From Amorphochlora amoebiformis (taxonomy: Eukaryota > Cercozoa > Chlorarachniophyceae): a DNA stretch of 64,000 nucleotides. The stretch's first letter is position 1. Each line of letters starts with the position of its first letter. Positions 27,923 to 59,789 of this stretch are shown piece after piece. Where the stretch lies: contig BAAHQB010000022.1 of assembly GCA_054601695.1 (NCBI GenBank), positions 744,001-808,000 on the forward strand, given 5' to 3'. A program made the translations under genes and the position numbers. The notes beneath the pieces are model-generated. The model was not told where the DNA came from, searched no databases, and was given only the letters and a program-made list of their open reading frames with translations.

Positions 27923-28045
27923 CATGTACATTTACACATATATATAATATATGTATATATTATATCATAAGATTTATACATCCATGTACACAGGGAGGTG
28001 TGGGATGAACAGAAAGGAGTGGCGAAAGTTCCGATGTTTGTCTAG
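23318..28045 (+). CDS. Small unknown protein, 7 exons, about 113 aa
   Basis: Exons: 23318-23332 (ATG), 23649-23693, 24462-24512, 24920-24973, 25767-25816, 26543-26617, 27994-28045 (TAG stop). Phases agree (0,0,0,0,2,2) and total 114 codons with stop. Peptide pieces: MNSLE / [15 protein letters not shown] / [17 protein letters not shown] / [18 protein letters not shown] / [16 protein letters not shown] / [18 protein letters not shown] / [16 protein letters not shown]. The last four exons are the firmest. The second exon's donor is GATATA, not GT, although other TA-flanked donors here read GTATAT, so that junction is doubtful. Charged and soluble; no family recognised. Confidence 0.48.
23795..24445. 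repeat. About 185-225-bp tandem repeat, 3 full copies plus a partial
   Basis: Copies begin near 23795, 24021, 24208 and 24413 (partial). Each holds a TATCTAAAAATA core, the conserved ACTAAAATCGCATTTTGAAT, an open ATG-starting stretch encoding SFYDIHAYI, a possible donor (ATCAG then GTATAAC) and a TA array of variable length. The whole lies in an intron of the 23318-28045 gene. Confidence 0.9.
25285..25405. repeat. Nested inverted repeats (cruciform-like)
   Basis: CGCATACAAGCATTG at 25370-25384 pairs perfectly with 25391-25405 across a 6-nt loop TTATAG. Just left, a 30-nt segment ending at 25327 pairs with the segment ending at 25370 with one mismatch. Related diverged segments continue to about 25700. 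Confidence 0.92.
26850..26935 (+). repeat. Exon echo of 26543-26617
   Basis: Diverged copy of the exon's second half and the start of its intron (ATGAGAGTGAAAAGAAAAAT here, ATGAGAATCAAAAGAAAGAT in the exon; then TTCAAA and GTGATA). It lies after a TA array, downstream of the source. The donor GG-GTATTC has become GAATTC, so it could not splice. Confidence 0.85.
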
Positions 28046-28815
28046 GAGGAAATTTTAAAGTTTGAATTTGTTAGGCCTGCTAGTATGCGTATACGTGCAC
28101 CAGCCTCTATCTAGACAGTGTACGTACAATGCCTGCAGCTGAAAATTCAATTATCTGATCATAGATCAGGTTTAATTTAGTTATCAAACGTCATTCATTC
28201 TAGCACTAGTAGAGACGTATTATGACTAATCACCATGTGATATAGATTTATGCACGAGCTAGTGACTGACTGTTCCAGATGTTCTTTAATTTGGCACGTA
28301 CTAAGTTGTGTTCTGGACATAACTAGATAATATATCTAGTATCTTGAGTATCTACAGATCTAGAGTATATGGCATATCTAGCATATATCTATTATACTAG
28401 CTAGCTAGTTTACGGTCACTACGTAACAGAGCTAGGCATGTCCGGGTTGGTCTTTTTTAAGTTACTAGTGTAAAAATCTGTCTTGACTACTCTCTGTAGT
28501 GCTACTAAATTTACTATTAGATTATATTCCTTTTTCAAATATCCGTTCATGCATGCAATCCATAATTTCTGTTTTTAAACGTTTTTAAAGACTCACATTA
28601 AATGCAACTTGCGTTTCAGCGTTGCGACGCCCATCACAAAAACACGATAACCATGCAAATACAGGTTCTCCGTAACTTTTGTTTCGGAACAGGTTCGACT
28701 ATTTCGACGAGGAAGAGGAAGTCTAGAACGATGGTTTAAAGGTTAGGTACAAACTTGAGGGAATGTGCCTGACTATACATAAAGCTGGAACGACATCCAA
28801 AGCTATATCTCGAGT
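28046..28815. other. Convergent intergenic spacer, CTAG-rich
   Basis: No gene seen. This TA-array-free sequence separates the converging 3' ends of the plus-strand small gene and the minus-strand LHC gene. CTAG tetranucleotides are dense at 28080-28460, including CTAGCTAGCTAG near 28400. Confidence 0.6.
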
Positions 28816-29935
28816 TTACGGGGTGAACTTGGTGGCGATGGCGGTGGTAAGACCGTTAACGGTGGCAGGATCAGCGATGTGCTCAGCCCAGTTCTCGACG
28901 GGTCCCTTGCCGGTGGAGATAGCCTGAACGTAGAATCCGAGCATGGCGAACATAGCAAGACGGCCGTTCTTGATCTCCTTAACCTTAAGTTCAGCGAAGG
29001 TATCCGGATCGTCAGCAAGGCCAAGAGGGTCGAAAGCTCCACCGGGGTTGATGGCGTCGAGGCCCTCACCAGCCGGACCACCGTTGACACGGTAAGCCTC
29101 AGCACCGCCCATAAGGACAACCTGGCAAGCAAGGATGGCAAGGATGGACTGAGCGTGGACGAGCGAAGGGTTTCCGAGGTAGTCAAGTCCGCCTTCGGAG
29201 AAGATCTGGGATCCAGCCTTGAACCAGACAGGCTCGGCGATGGGGACGCCGGAATACTTGGAGAGGAGCTCCGGAGTGACGCATCCAAGTGTACCAAGCA
29301 TAGCCCAACGAGCGTGGATCACCTCAGTCTCACGGTAAGCGGCGAAGGTGGTGGGGTCAGCAGAGAGACCCTGGGTATCCCATCCGTAGTCTCCCGGGAA
29401 CTCACCGGTGAGGTAAGAAGGAACAGCTCCCTCAGAGAAGGGGCCGAGCCAGAGAGCACGGTCGGGACCGTACCACTCCTGGCAGGCGGCACCGCCGATC
29501 TTCTGGCAGGTGACAGCGGTGGCGATCTCCTTGATGGACATGCCAGACTTCATGAGCTTGTTGGTGATCTCACCAGTCTTGATGAGCATGCCAGCCTTAG
29601 GGGTCTGGGAAAGGAGAGCACGGCCCTGCTCGACCGAGATCTTCTTGGAGGCAGCAGCCTGTACACCACGGACGGCGTTGTTCACCATGGTGTTGGAGCG
29701 CGTGGCGATTCCGGTGGCAACGGGGGCCGAGGCCGAGGAGAAAGCCATGGAGCCGACGCCAACCATGAGGACAGCTGCGCAAGAGAATAAAATACAAGAA
29801 ATGGTTTTAGGCCGTGACTTCCGTGATCTAAAAGCTGTTGCAAGATCGCGTACCGTTGAGGGCAACAGAGGCGGCGAGGCCGTACTTGGCGACGGAGCGC
29901 TTAGGAGCGGTGTTGAAGGTCATCGGGGAGTCCAT
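28816..29935 (-). CDS. LHCB: Chlorophyll a/b-binding light-harvesting protein precursor (LHCII type)
   Basis: Exons 29935-29854 and 29774-28816; the 79-nt intron starts GT and ends AG. Spliced product 346 aa, stop TAA. It binds chlorophylls and carotenoids in the thylakoid membrane as photosystem antenna. WYGPDR is at 128-133. Helix B carries E178, H181 and R183 in [11 protein letters not shown]; helix C contains [15 protein letters not shown] with E253 and R256; helix A has E294, N297 and R299 in EIKNGRLAM and Q311; a further ligand His is H326. These match the LHCII chlorophyll ligands. The N-terminus (KR..K, then an alanine/valine-rich hydrophobic run to about 42, then a basic Ser/Thr stretch) looks like signal peptide plus transit peptide. 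About 70 residues between that and WYGPDR are longer than in usual LHCII. The codons are C/G-ending, unlike the neighbours, as expected for a highly expressed gene. The nearby alternative Met5 is possible. Confidence 0.97.
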
Positions 29936-30324
29936 GTTGTCAGGCTGTATCCACTTGAGATCTGAGACTGCGCGGGCAAGTGCAGGGGGGCGGGGTCGTC
30001 TCTTTGCCGTCTTCTCTTTGCACCTCTTTGTGCTCTTGGTTGAATCTTGTGGTTCTGGATGACCGATATCAGGGAGAATTGTCCGAAAATATACAGAAAT
30101 TATCAAAATCACCCAAACTAGTTTCGATTGATGGTATTTAATTGCATACTGTTATAGGTTTTTTCCAGTACTTTAGAACCTTTTAACCAAAAATTCCCTT
30201 TTGATATATAGTATTAACATTCGAAGAGGTTTGTTAGAGGTTTAATGAGCGATCTTGAAATTCTATTAGAGGGTTTTACCCCCAAACCGAATTTCGCAGA
30301 ACCGAAAGCCACCACAAACTGCCC
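29936..30324. promoter_or_regulatory. Divergent promoter region, LHC / F-box-Kelch
   Basis: 389 bp without TA arrays between the LHC start (29935, minus) and the F-box/Kelch start (30325, plus). On the minus strand CCCGCGCAG ending near 29968 could be the 3' end of a 5'-UTR intron of the LHC gene. No light-responsive element can be named with confidence. Confidence 0.35.
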
Positions 30325-44425
<14,101 letters not shown>

Positions 44426-45497
44426 ACCAGTACGCTCTAAATGACTTCGCTTATCCTCTTCTATTTCAATCTTGCAAATTCTTTGAAATCCTGTGCGTAT
44501 CTCCGACTTTTTTGGATCGAGCTCTCTCGCTCGGTTCGTTTCTTGCTGAGTAGTGCCTGAGCGAGAGTACCCCCCCACCCCCCCCTCCCCCGTTTTTTTT
44601 TTTTCGCCTCTCGACGTGTTTGAACTGATTTGTTTTTTTTTTTGTATTTCTTTCTTTTTCGGGGTTTTTTTCTTTTTGTTTTTCGGGATTTTTATTTTTG
44701 TTTTTCGGGTTTTCTATTTTTTTTGTTTTTCGGCGCTTGTTTCTTTTGAACTTTGTGGGAATTGAGAGTTCATAGGATGGTGTAAATATTTATAATGGAA
44801 ACATATATATTGTATATACATTGTATAATATATTGTATATATATATATATATATATACATACATATGTTTTACATATACGTGTATATTTTAAATACACAA
44901 TAATGTAGAATTAATATACATTACATACGTGTTATAACTACAACTAAACGGTTTTAAACGAGCTCTATCACCCGATTTTTTCGAATCACTTACTGTAGTG
45001 GTAAGGTATGTTCTAAACCTCCTCTCGTTCTCTGTTTATCTGTGTCTCTCCTAGTATCTAACAATCTCTCTATCATTCTGTCTGTCTGTTTTTTCAATAT
45101 ATTTTCCTCTCTCCTCCTTGTCATATGGATTTGGGTTAACTTTTCTTTGGAAACTAAACTTCTTTGTGATTCTTTCAATCTTGGAAAAACAAGAAAAAAA
45201 AAAGAGAGAATTGTGTTCCCTTTTTTTTTATTTTTTAAAAAAGAAAATTTTTTGAATTTTTTTTTCTTTTTCTTTTTACTTTTGGGTCTTTTCTCCTAGA
45301 TCAACCCTTTGTATACCAGATTTCATTCTTATTCTTTTTTGTGTTTGTCTTTTCTAAGAAATAGTTAGGAATGTTTTTTTTGTTTTTTGTTTGACTACCA
45401 TAGGTTCTAGTGTGTTTTGGATTCTCTTTCTGTCACTGTTGAGCATTTTTTTAATTTTTTTTTTGTATTTTTGTGTTCAATTCTTCGCATACGTACT

Positions 45498-45556
<59 letters not shown>

Positions 45557-46195
45557 GTGTGTGTATGATTACATTTTAGGTATCTAATATACCTACATAT
45601 ATATATATATATACACATAAATGATATAAAAGAAATGTTCATCTATTTGTACAATACTGATATATATTCATGTATGTCATATGCGCACATTTAGAATTAT
45701 ATTTAAATGAAATATAATACATAGATATACATGTGTTTGTACATGTATATTTCATAAGGGCTTACACAAAGCGCGATCACCGATTATGCTCAAGTATTAA
45801 AAAGGTTGTTTAAGTATATTAAACCACAAATATTATAATTAAAATCAGACAGACGCAACCAGGTCAAATATACACCAGAGTATACCTACTATATACACAT
45901 TCAGCAAAGAAACAGATATACCCAAAAAAAAAAAAAGTGGTTCTAATAAAATACGAAAAAAAAAACAAAAAGAGGAAAAAAAAACAGTATTTTATCGGCA
46001 GCCCCACACGATTCGATAGGGAAGATATTTAAATAGAACACCATCTATATATATAAATTAACGAAACAGAAACACTTTAAAAAACGAACCAAAAAAAATG
46101 TTTTTTTTTTTTTAATGTGTTTCTTTTTTTTTTTCCTCTCTTTTTATTATTTGTTAAAACACGGGTTTTCAGGAGATCCTTTTAAAACCCCCGAC

Positions 46196-46226
<31 letters not shown>

Positions 46227-46260
46227 CGAACTTTTTTTCCCACATTTTTTTTTTTTTTTT
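44426..46260. other. T-rich then A-rich intergenic stretch
   Basis: No gene supported. 44580-44750 and 45190-45480 are T-rich with TTTTC blocks; 45920-45990 is A-rich; 46090-46270 holds runs of T and then A of up to about 24 nt. A (GT)n tract lies at 45520-45565. The open frame at 44553-44765 codes Phe-rich low-complexity sequence and is not accepted as a gene. Confidence 0.6.
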
Positions 46261-46350
46261 TTTTTAAATTTAAAAATTTAAAAAAAAACTAACAATCCTG
46301 GTTACCAACACCAGTGGCTCTCGGATACACTTCGAGAAACTGTAACTTAC

Positions 46351-46425
46351 ACCAGTGCGCGAAGCCTGTTGCATCTCAGGGACGATACCTAAGATACTAC
46401 TAGTAATAGCACTACTGCTGTTGAC
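46351..46425 (-). other. Single candidate exon
   Basis: Minus strand: CCCAAG acceptor, 25 open codons containing SSILGIVPEMQQASRTG, then a consensus donor GTAAGT. The plus strand of the same island is also open (WLSDTLRETVTYTSARSLL to a TAA at about 46391). Strand cannot be decided from sequence alone. Confidence 0.25.
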
Positions 46426-46499
46426 CTTGGGAGCATGGTCTAGATGGTGGCCAACTGATAGATAAAATAGCTTGCAATCGTGCCGCACGATGTACATGT

Positions 46500-47007
46500 A
46501 CAGGCCAGTCGTACGTTGATCATCAGTGTGTAATAATAATAATAATAATAATTGAAACGAACGCGAGTTTACTAGCGGCTTGAACTGGCTTGAACTATAT
46601 ATTTGTCTCTCTTACTTTATGTACATCTAGGTACATATGTATATATATATATATATATAAATATATATATCTAGTATATACATAATATACATATATATAT
46701 AATATATATATATATATAATATGTATATATTTTTATATATATATAATATCTAGAATATATATATATAATATCTAGAATATCTCTATATACTCTAGATACT
46801 AGATATGTTTACTAGGAAAAGTTAAATTGGACTAGTTGGATTTAACTCTTACTTCTCTACTATTATCTAGTTATATACATATTATGTATATACTAGTACG
46901 CTTACTAGACTTAAAATAGATCTACCTACAGTCTAGACACTAGCTAGAGTACATCTATAATACATAGTATACTGTATATCTAGTATATATATACGAGAGG
47001 TATTCCG
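46500..47007. other. CTAG-rich, AT-rich spacer
   Basis: No gene seen. CTAG occurs repeatedly between 46625 and 46990, often as TCTAGA or ACTAGT, between short TA runs. There is a (TAA)n run at 46530-46550. Confidence 0.55.
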
Positions 47008-47349
47008 ATGTTCCAGCTAGTTCAACGGTTACCTACGTGCACTGAAGCACTTAGTAACTACATGAAAATCTGCTACTATATATTTGACTATCTCTATCTA
47101 GTCTATGCTGATAGTTCTAGAGATGTATTACACCGTCTCGACCGTTTTAGAAAATTACAAAAAGTTTTGATCCCTACAAGCCACCACCCGGCGGCCTACA
47201 TGCCATCTGCTCGTATACATGCTGCAAACTTGGCAAAAAATCTCTTTAGCTCTAGTCCCGAGCCCACAGCGTCACCGGACGAAGGCAAATCTAGTTACTG
47301 TCTGTCTGAACTAGATGAGGACTACGGTATTTTTCATTTGAATACTTAA
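47008..47349 (+). CDS. Hypothetical protein, 113 aa (possibly a single or terminal exon)
   Basis: The longest clean open frame in this part that is not low complexity. Starts MFQLVQRLPTC, contains YADSSRDVLHRLDRFRKLQK, a His/Pro/Ala segment and an acidic C-terminus (SELDEDYGIFHLNT), stop TAA. Amino-acid mix is ordinary, codons unbiased. The upstream CAGCTAG could be an acceptor, so the Met may be internal. A donor-like GTATTT at 47327 would remove the last seven residues. Flanked by CTAG-rich DNA and a T-rich downstream region resembling a 3' UTR. No family recognised. Confidence 0.4.
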   Translation: MFQLVQRLPTCTEALSNYMKICYYIFDYLYLVYADSSRDVLHRLDRFRKLQKVLIPTSHHPAAYMPSARIHAANLAKNLFSSSPEPTASPDEGKSSYCLSELDEDYGIFHLNT

Positions 47350-47671
47350 TATTCAGTTCCGTTTAATTATATAAAGCCCGATTTATTATTATTTTTTTTT
47401 TTTTCGCATCGTAGTTTTAGATCCAGATGTTTTGATCGCTGGCCTCTTTTCTTCCTTCGTCGAGCTGTAGTGTATATAGTGTATATAATCTACTTTATTG
47501 AATATATAATATACTTGCATATAGGTGGATGTACTACATGGATGAATAATACATGTCATATATTTTCTATGTAAATTATATGAAGATACATGTATATATA
47601 TTATGTATATGCACACGTACATTATATACATGTACATATATATATATATTATATGTATATATATATTTATA

Positions 47672-47714
<43 letters not shown>

Positions 47715-47731
47715 CATATATATATATATAT

Positions 47732-47769
<38 letters not shown>

Positions 47770-47856
47770 TGTATTTTATGTATATACATACATATACATA
47801 TAAATATATACATACATATATATATATATATATGTATACATTATATATATATATAC

Positions 47857-47892
<36 letters not shown>

Positions 47893-47916
47893 CATATGTA
47901 CATATATATATATATA

Positions 47917-47978
<62 letters not shown>

Positions 47979-48028
47979 GAATATATATGTACATATATAT
48001 TACATATACAACCTTTGCAATAGTGTAG

Positions 48029-48080
48029 GACGATAGAGATACTAAACCACTTACAAAAGGCAGTACCGCACGATCTATTG
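48029..48080 (+). other. Candidate exon between TA arrays
   Basis: Acceptor TAGTGTAG, open reading [17 protein letters not shown], donor G-GTATAT. No phase-compatible neighbour was found; it may belong to a gene spread through the CT-rich region. Confidence 0.25.
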
Positions 48081-48349
48081 GTATATATATATATATATAT
48101 ATCTATTTATATATCTATATATTTCACATGTATACATATAATATATATACATATATATATATATATGTATATATTTATATAATACATATATATATATTTA
48201 TACATACATATATATATATATACATACACATTACAAATACTAACATACAATCTCACAACCTCGCTCTCTCTCCTTCTAGCTCACTCCCCTTCCCTGTTTT
48301 CCTCTCTTTCTCTCATTTGCTTGATTTGGTCTCTCTGACCTACTCCCCC

Positions 48350-48702
48350 CCCCCCCCCCCCTCTCTCTCTCTCTCTCTCATTCACTTCTCTCCCTCTCTC
48401 TCTCATTCACTTCTCTCCCTCTCTCTCTCATTCGGTTCTTTCCCCCCCTCTCTCTCTACCCTCGATAGCTTAATTCTCTCTCTCTCTCTCTCTGGTTAGC
48501 TTAATTCCCTCTCTCTCTCTCTCTCGTTAGCTTAATTCCCTCTCCCTCTCTCTCTCTCTCTCGTTAGCTTAATTCCCTCTCTCTCTCTCTCGTTAGCTTA
48601 ATTCCTTCTCTCTCTCTCTCTCTCGTTAGCTTAATTCCCTCTCTCTCTCTCTCTCTCTCTCGTTAGCTTAATTCCCTCTCTCTCTCTCTCGTTAGCTTAA
48701 TT

Positions 48703-48737
<35 letters not shown>

Positions 48738-48744
48738 GCTTGAT

Positions 48745-48782
<38 letters not shown>

Positions 48783-48885
48783 GCTTAATTCCCTCTCTCT
48801 CTCTCTCGTTAGCTAATTCCTTCTCTCTCTCTCTCTCTCTCTCGTTAGCTTTATTCCCTCTCTCTCTCTTTTTGTCTATTCGAGT
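48350..48885. repeat. (CT)n with GTTAGCTTAATTCC spacer, about 12 units
   Basis: Poly-C (about 16 nt) at 48347-48361, then CT runs of 12-30 nt regularly interrupted by GTTAGCTTAATTCC. Unit length is 27-46 nt depending on the CT run. Arg-Glu repeat frames on the minus strand are artefacts of this. Confidence 0.95.
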
Positions 48886-49096
48886 GTAACCTACTCCACT
48901 CACGCCACCCTGCTCTCCTTTTTCTCGTCTCTCTTCCCGCTCTCTGGTTCACGTATTTCTCTCTCTCTCTCTCGAGATCATTAAAAAAACAGTGTTGTTT
49001 GTCTCATACTTTGTCCTTGTATACTGTATATATATTATATTTATATATATATATATATATGTATGTATATATATATATATAAATATAAATTATATA

Positions 49097-49131
<35 letters not shown>

Positions 49132-49139
49132 TATGTGTA

Positions 49140-49560
49140 TCACTCTTTTTCACACCTCTCTTTTCTATCTCTCGCTCGCTCTCTTTCTCTCTCTCGCCCA
49201 CTCTCTTTCTCTCTCTCGCCCACTCACTTTCTCGCGCTCTCTCTATCTTGCTCAATCTCTTTCTCTTTCTTGATTGCTCTCTTTCTGTCCCTCTCTCTCT
49301 CTCTCTCTCTCTCTTTCTCCCTCTCTCTTTCTCCCTCTCTCTTTCTTCCTCTCTCTTCTTTTCTCTCTCGTGCTCACTCTCTCTCTCTCTCTCTCACTCT
49401 GTCTCTCTCTCTCTCTTTTCTCTCCTTTCTCTCTCTCTTTTCTCTCTCTTTCTCTCTTTCTCTCTCACACTCTTTCTCGCTCTCTTTCGCTCTCTCTTTT
49501 TCTCTCTTTCACTCTCTCTTTTCCCTCTCGCTCACTCTCTTCCTCTCTCTCGCTCACGTT
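49140..49560. repeat. CTCTTT-rich pyrimidine tract
   Basis: Pyrimidine-only strand for over 400 nt, with CTCGCTCACTCTCTTT-type units. Ser/Leu-rich frames here are artefacts. At the right edge (49566-49680) is a short unique island, of which GATGAGAGAGAAAGGCCA and AAGTGCTTGAAT are repeated at 49895-49940, another echo-type duplication. Confidence 0.9.
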
Positions 49561-49803
49561 CTCTCGGTTTGTTCGTGTCGGAGACCTGTTCCCGATGGAA
49601 AGAGTCTGAACGCCGTGAGGGCGGATGAGAGAGAAAGGCCAAGATTTAAGTGCTTGAATGTTCTGGAAGATTATATATGTGTGTATATATATATATTTAG
49701 ATATATCAGTATTTATATATATGCATATATATATATATATATATTTTTATAAAATATATGTACATACATATATATTATACATGCACACATATATATCACA
49801 TAC

Positions 49804-49845
<42 letters not shown>

Positions 49846-49992
49846 GTATGTGTGTGTGTGTATATATATGTGTGTATATATAGGGAGAGAGAGAGAGATG
49901 AGAGAGAAAGGCCAGGATTTAAGTGCTTGAATCTTCTAGAAGATTAAATATGTATATATAAATATATATATACATATATATATATATATGTG

Positions 49993-50042
<50 letters not shown>

Positions 50043-50070
50043 TATATATACATACATATATATATATATA

Positions 50071-50107
<37 letters not shown>

Positions 50108-50139
50108 TACGAGAGGATTATTTACATTACTTTAAGGCT

Positions 50140-50530
50140 AATTACGATTCGCTTAGTCAATAGAGAGAAAAAGATAGATAGATAGAGAGAGAGAGAGTTT
50201 GAGAGAGAGAGAGAGAGAGAGGGATAGAGAGAGAGAGAAGAGAGAGAGAGAGAAAGAGAGAGAAAAGGAACGGAGAGGAGAAGAGAGCGAGAGAAAGAGA
50301 GAGAGAGAGAGAGAGAGGAGAGTCCTTACTATGCCTTGAGGAGAATTACGATTTGCTAAGTCAAGAAAAAGATAGATTCGAGAGATTCGAGAGAGGATTG
50401 TGACGTTGCTTTGAGGCAATCACGATTAGCTGAAAGAGAGATAGAAAGATACATAGAGATAGAGAGATAGATAGAGAGAGATATACAGAGAGAGTGAGAG
50501 GGAGATATAGAGAGAGGGAGAGATAGAGAC

Positions 50531-50568
<38 letters not shown>

Positions 50569-51168
50569 CAGAGAGAGAGAGAGAGAGAGGATTGTGACGT
50601 TGCTTTGAGGCGATTACGATTAGCTGAAAGAGAGACAGAAAGATATAGAGATAGAGAGATAGATAGAGATATACAGAGAGAGAGAGTGAGAGGGAGATAT
50701 AGAGAGAGGGAGAGATAGAGACAGACAGAGAGAGAGAGAGAGAGAGAGCGGGAAGACAGAAAGAGAGAGAGAGGATTGTGACGTTGCTTTGAGGCAATCA
50801 TGATTAGCTGAAAGAGGGACAGAAAGATATAGAGATAGAGAGATAGATAGAGAGAGATAGTGAGAGGGAGATATATAGAGAGGGAGAGATAGGGAGAGAG
50901 GGAGAGATTCGAGAGATTCGAGAGATTCGAGAGAGGATTGTGACGTTACTTTGAGGCGATTACGATTAGCTGAAAGAGAAACAGAAAGATACATAGAGAG
51001 AGAGAGAGACATATACAGAGAGAGTGAGAGGGAGATATACAGAGAGGGAGAGATAGAGAGAGAGAGGGAGAGAAAAAGAGTGAGAAGAGATTCGAAAGAT
51101 TCGAGAGATTCGAGAGAGATTCGAGAGATTCGAGAGAGGATTGTGACGTTGCTTTGAGGCGATTACGA

Positions 51169-51175
<7 letters not shown>
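50140..51175. repeat. GA-rich tandem repeat, about 7 units
   Basis: Units of about 165-200 nt: a conserved segment GTGACGTTGCTTTGAGGC plus GATTACGATTAGCTGA, followed by (GA)n and AGATAGAGAGA stretches. Clear copies near 50395, 50588, 50772, 50935 and 51136; two older ones near 50140 and 50325. The 51136 copy overlaps the stop of the minus-strand exon 51214-51169. Confidence 0.93.
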
Positions 51176-57108
<5,933 letters not shown>

Positions 57109-57119
57109 CTTATCATGCT

Positions 57120-57360
57120 GAAACAACAGAAAACAAACACACACACACACGCATACACACGATTTTTATCATTCTGAAGCAACACAGAAACACACACACA
57201 CACCTTTATCATGCTGAGACAAACACACAAACACACACACACACACACACGATTTATCATACTGAAGCAACACAGAAACACACACACACACTTTTATCAC
57301 TCTGAGACAAACACACAAACACACACACGCACACACACTTTATTATACTGAAACAAAGCA

Positions 57361-57391
<31 letters not shown>

Positions 57392-57640
57392 CTTCATCAT
57401 TCTGAAACAACACAGAAACACACACACACATACACACACTTTATTGCACTGAAACAGAACACAAACACACACACACACACGCTTTATCATACTCAGAGAA
57501 CACACAAACACACACACACACACACACGCTTTATCATACTGAAAGAACACACAAACACACACACACACACACACTTTATTATACTGACACACACACACAG
57601 ACACACACACACACACACACACACAATATGCCTTAAGATT
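57120..57640. repeat. CA-rich minisatellite with TTTATCAT-CTGAA spacer
   Basis: About ten units of 40-60 nt: (CA)n, then a TTTATCAT.CTGA.ACAA-type segment, then AACACACAAACACA. Unit boundaries are clear and the spacer is conserved. Confidence 0.93.
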
Positions 57641-57649
57641 AACATCATA

Positions 57650-58310
57650 CTACAACAACACACACACACTCACAGCATAAGCGTAGCGTAATGCTTAGGG
57701 TTACGATTACAAGCTTAGGATTAGGGTTAGACATCTGCTTAGGGTTACGATTACAAGCTTAGGATTAGGGTTAGTCATCTGCTTAGGGTTACGATTACAA
57801 GCTTAGGATTAGGGTTAGACATTTGCTTAGGGTTACGAATGTTGGCTTGGGATTAGGGTTAGAGTTAAGGTTAGGGTTAGAATTATAGGATACTAGGGTA
57901 GGGTTAGGGTTAGGGTTAGGGTTAGGGTTAGGATTAGGGTTAGGATTAGGGTTAGGATTAGGGTTAGGATTAGGATTAGTGTTAGGGTTACGGGTAGATG
58001 TGGTTTTGGATCAGGGTTAGGGTTAGGATTAGGGTTAGAGTTAGGGTTAGGATTAGGGTTATAGTTAGGGTTAGGATTAGGGTTAGGTTAGGTTGGGCTA
58101 GGTTAAGGCTAGGGTTAGGGCTAGGGCTAGGGTTAGGGTTAGGGTTAGGGTTAGGGTTAGGAATACGTGAGGAGTGAGAAGAATAAGAGGGAGAGGTTGA
58201 GCCGCTTGTATGTGTCTGAGCTCGAGCGGGACTTGATAGCTAGGGTTAGGGTTAGGGTTAGGGTTAGGGTTAGGGTTAGGGTTAGGTTTGGTTAGGGTGA
58301 GTTGTTTGTT
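57650..58310. repeat. Telomere-like TTAGGG block with 45-bp higher-order units
   Basis: 57690-57840 has three to four units of TGCTTAGGGTTACGATTACA plus AGCTTAGGATTAGGGTTAG. Then TTAGGG with TTAGGATTAGGG alternation at 57895-58090 and perfect units near 58130-58160 and 58240-58290. Confidence 0.94.
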
Positions 58311-58474
58311 TGGGTGTTTATATGTGTACGTGTAGTTATGGGAATATGTACATACTATGTATATGTATAAATATATATATATCTATATATATAAATATAT
58401 ATTCTATATGTTATATATATGTACATATATATATATATATATATATATAGATATATAATATATATACATATATA

Positions 58475-58512
<38 letters not shown>

Positions 58513-58559
58513 CGCGTCTTTACAAGATATTATGATTGCGAACATAAGAGGAGCCTACG

Positions 58560-59055
58560 GTTACGGATAAGGTTAGGGTTAGGGTTAGGTAGGGTTAGGG
58601 TTAGGGTTAGGGTTAGGGTTAGGGTTAGGGTTAGGGCTAGGGTTTCGAACAACATTAGGGTTAGGGTTAGGGTTAGGGTTACGAATAACGTTAGGGTTAG
58701 GGTTAGGTTTAGGGTTAAGATTAGGGTTAGGGTTAGGGTTAAGATTAGGGTTAAGTTTAGGATTAGGTTAGCATTAGGGTTAGATAGGGTTAGGGTTAGG
58801 TCAAGGTAGAGTTAGGGTTAGGCTTCGAGTTAGGGTTAGGATTAGGATTATGGCTAGGGTTAGGATTAGGGTTAGGGTTGGGCTTCGGGTTGGGTTAGGG
58901 ATAGGTAAGGTTAGGGGTCGGGTTAAGGTTAGGGTTAGGGTTAGGGTTAGGGTTCGGGTTAGGGTTAGGGTAGGGTTTGGATCAGTTAGAGGTTGGTTAA
59001 GGTTTAGGTTGAGGTTAGGGTTAGGGTTAGGGTTAGAGTTAGAATTCAGGTTATA
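58560..59055. repeat. Telomere-like TTAGGG block
   Basis: Two stretches of perfect TTAGGG units interrupted by ACGAATAACG and CGAACAACA islands, becoming degenerate (GGGTTCGGG, GGTCGGGTTA) towards 59050. Confidence 0.94.
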
Positions 59056-59087
59056 TATTTGTATATATATATACATATATTTGTTTG

Positions 59088-59118
<31 letters not shown>

Positions 59119-59120
59119 TT

Positions 59121-59161
<41 letters not shown>

Positions 59162-59177
59162 GAGAGAGAAAGAAAAA

Positions 59178-59219
<42 letters not shown>

Positions 59220-59302
59220 TATATATATAATATTTATATATAATATCATAATATTTTGCATAAAAGCATATATGTATTTATATATATATATATATATATA
59301 CG

Positions 59303-59521
<219 letters not shown>

Positions 59522-59550
59522 TAGATGTATTGTAATGCATATATGAGAAC

Positions 59551-59599
59551 CAGAGATTGAGCGCAGTCAAGCCCATTGATTCTTGTGGACTGCATATAT

Positions 59600-59638
<39 letters not shown>

Positions 59639-59653
59639 GTGTATATATATAAT

Positions 59654-59745
<92 letters not shown>

Positions 59746-59746
59746 G

Positions 59747-59789
<43 letters not shown>

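Noticed and set aside
28879-29790. 303-codon plus-strand frame opposite the LHC gene
   Set aside because: Antisense shadow caused by strong codon bias; the minus strand has every LHCII landmark.
44553-44765. Plus-strand 70-codon Phe-rich frame
   Set aside because: Low-complexity translation of a T-rich tract.
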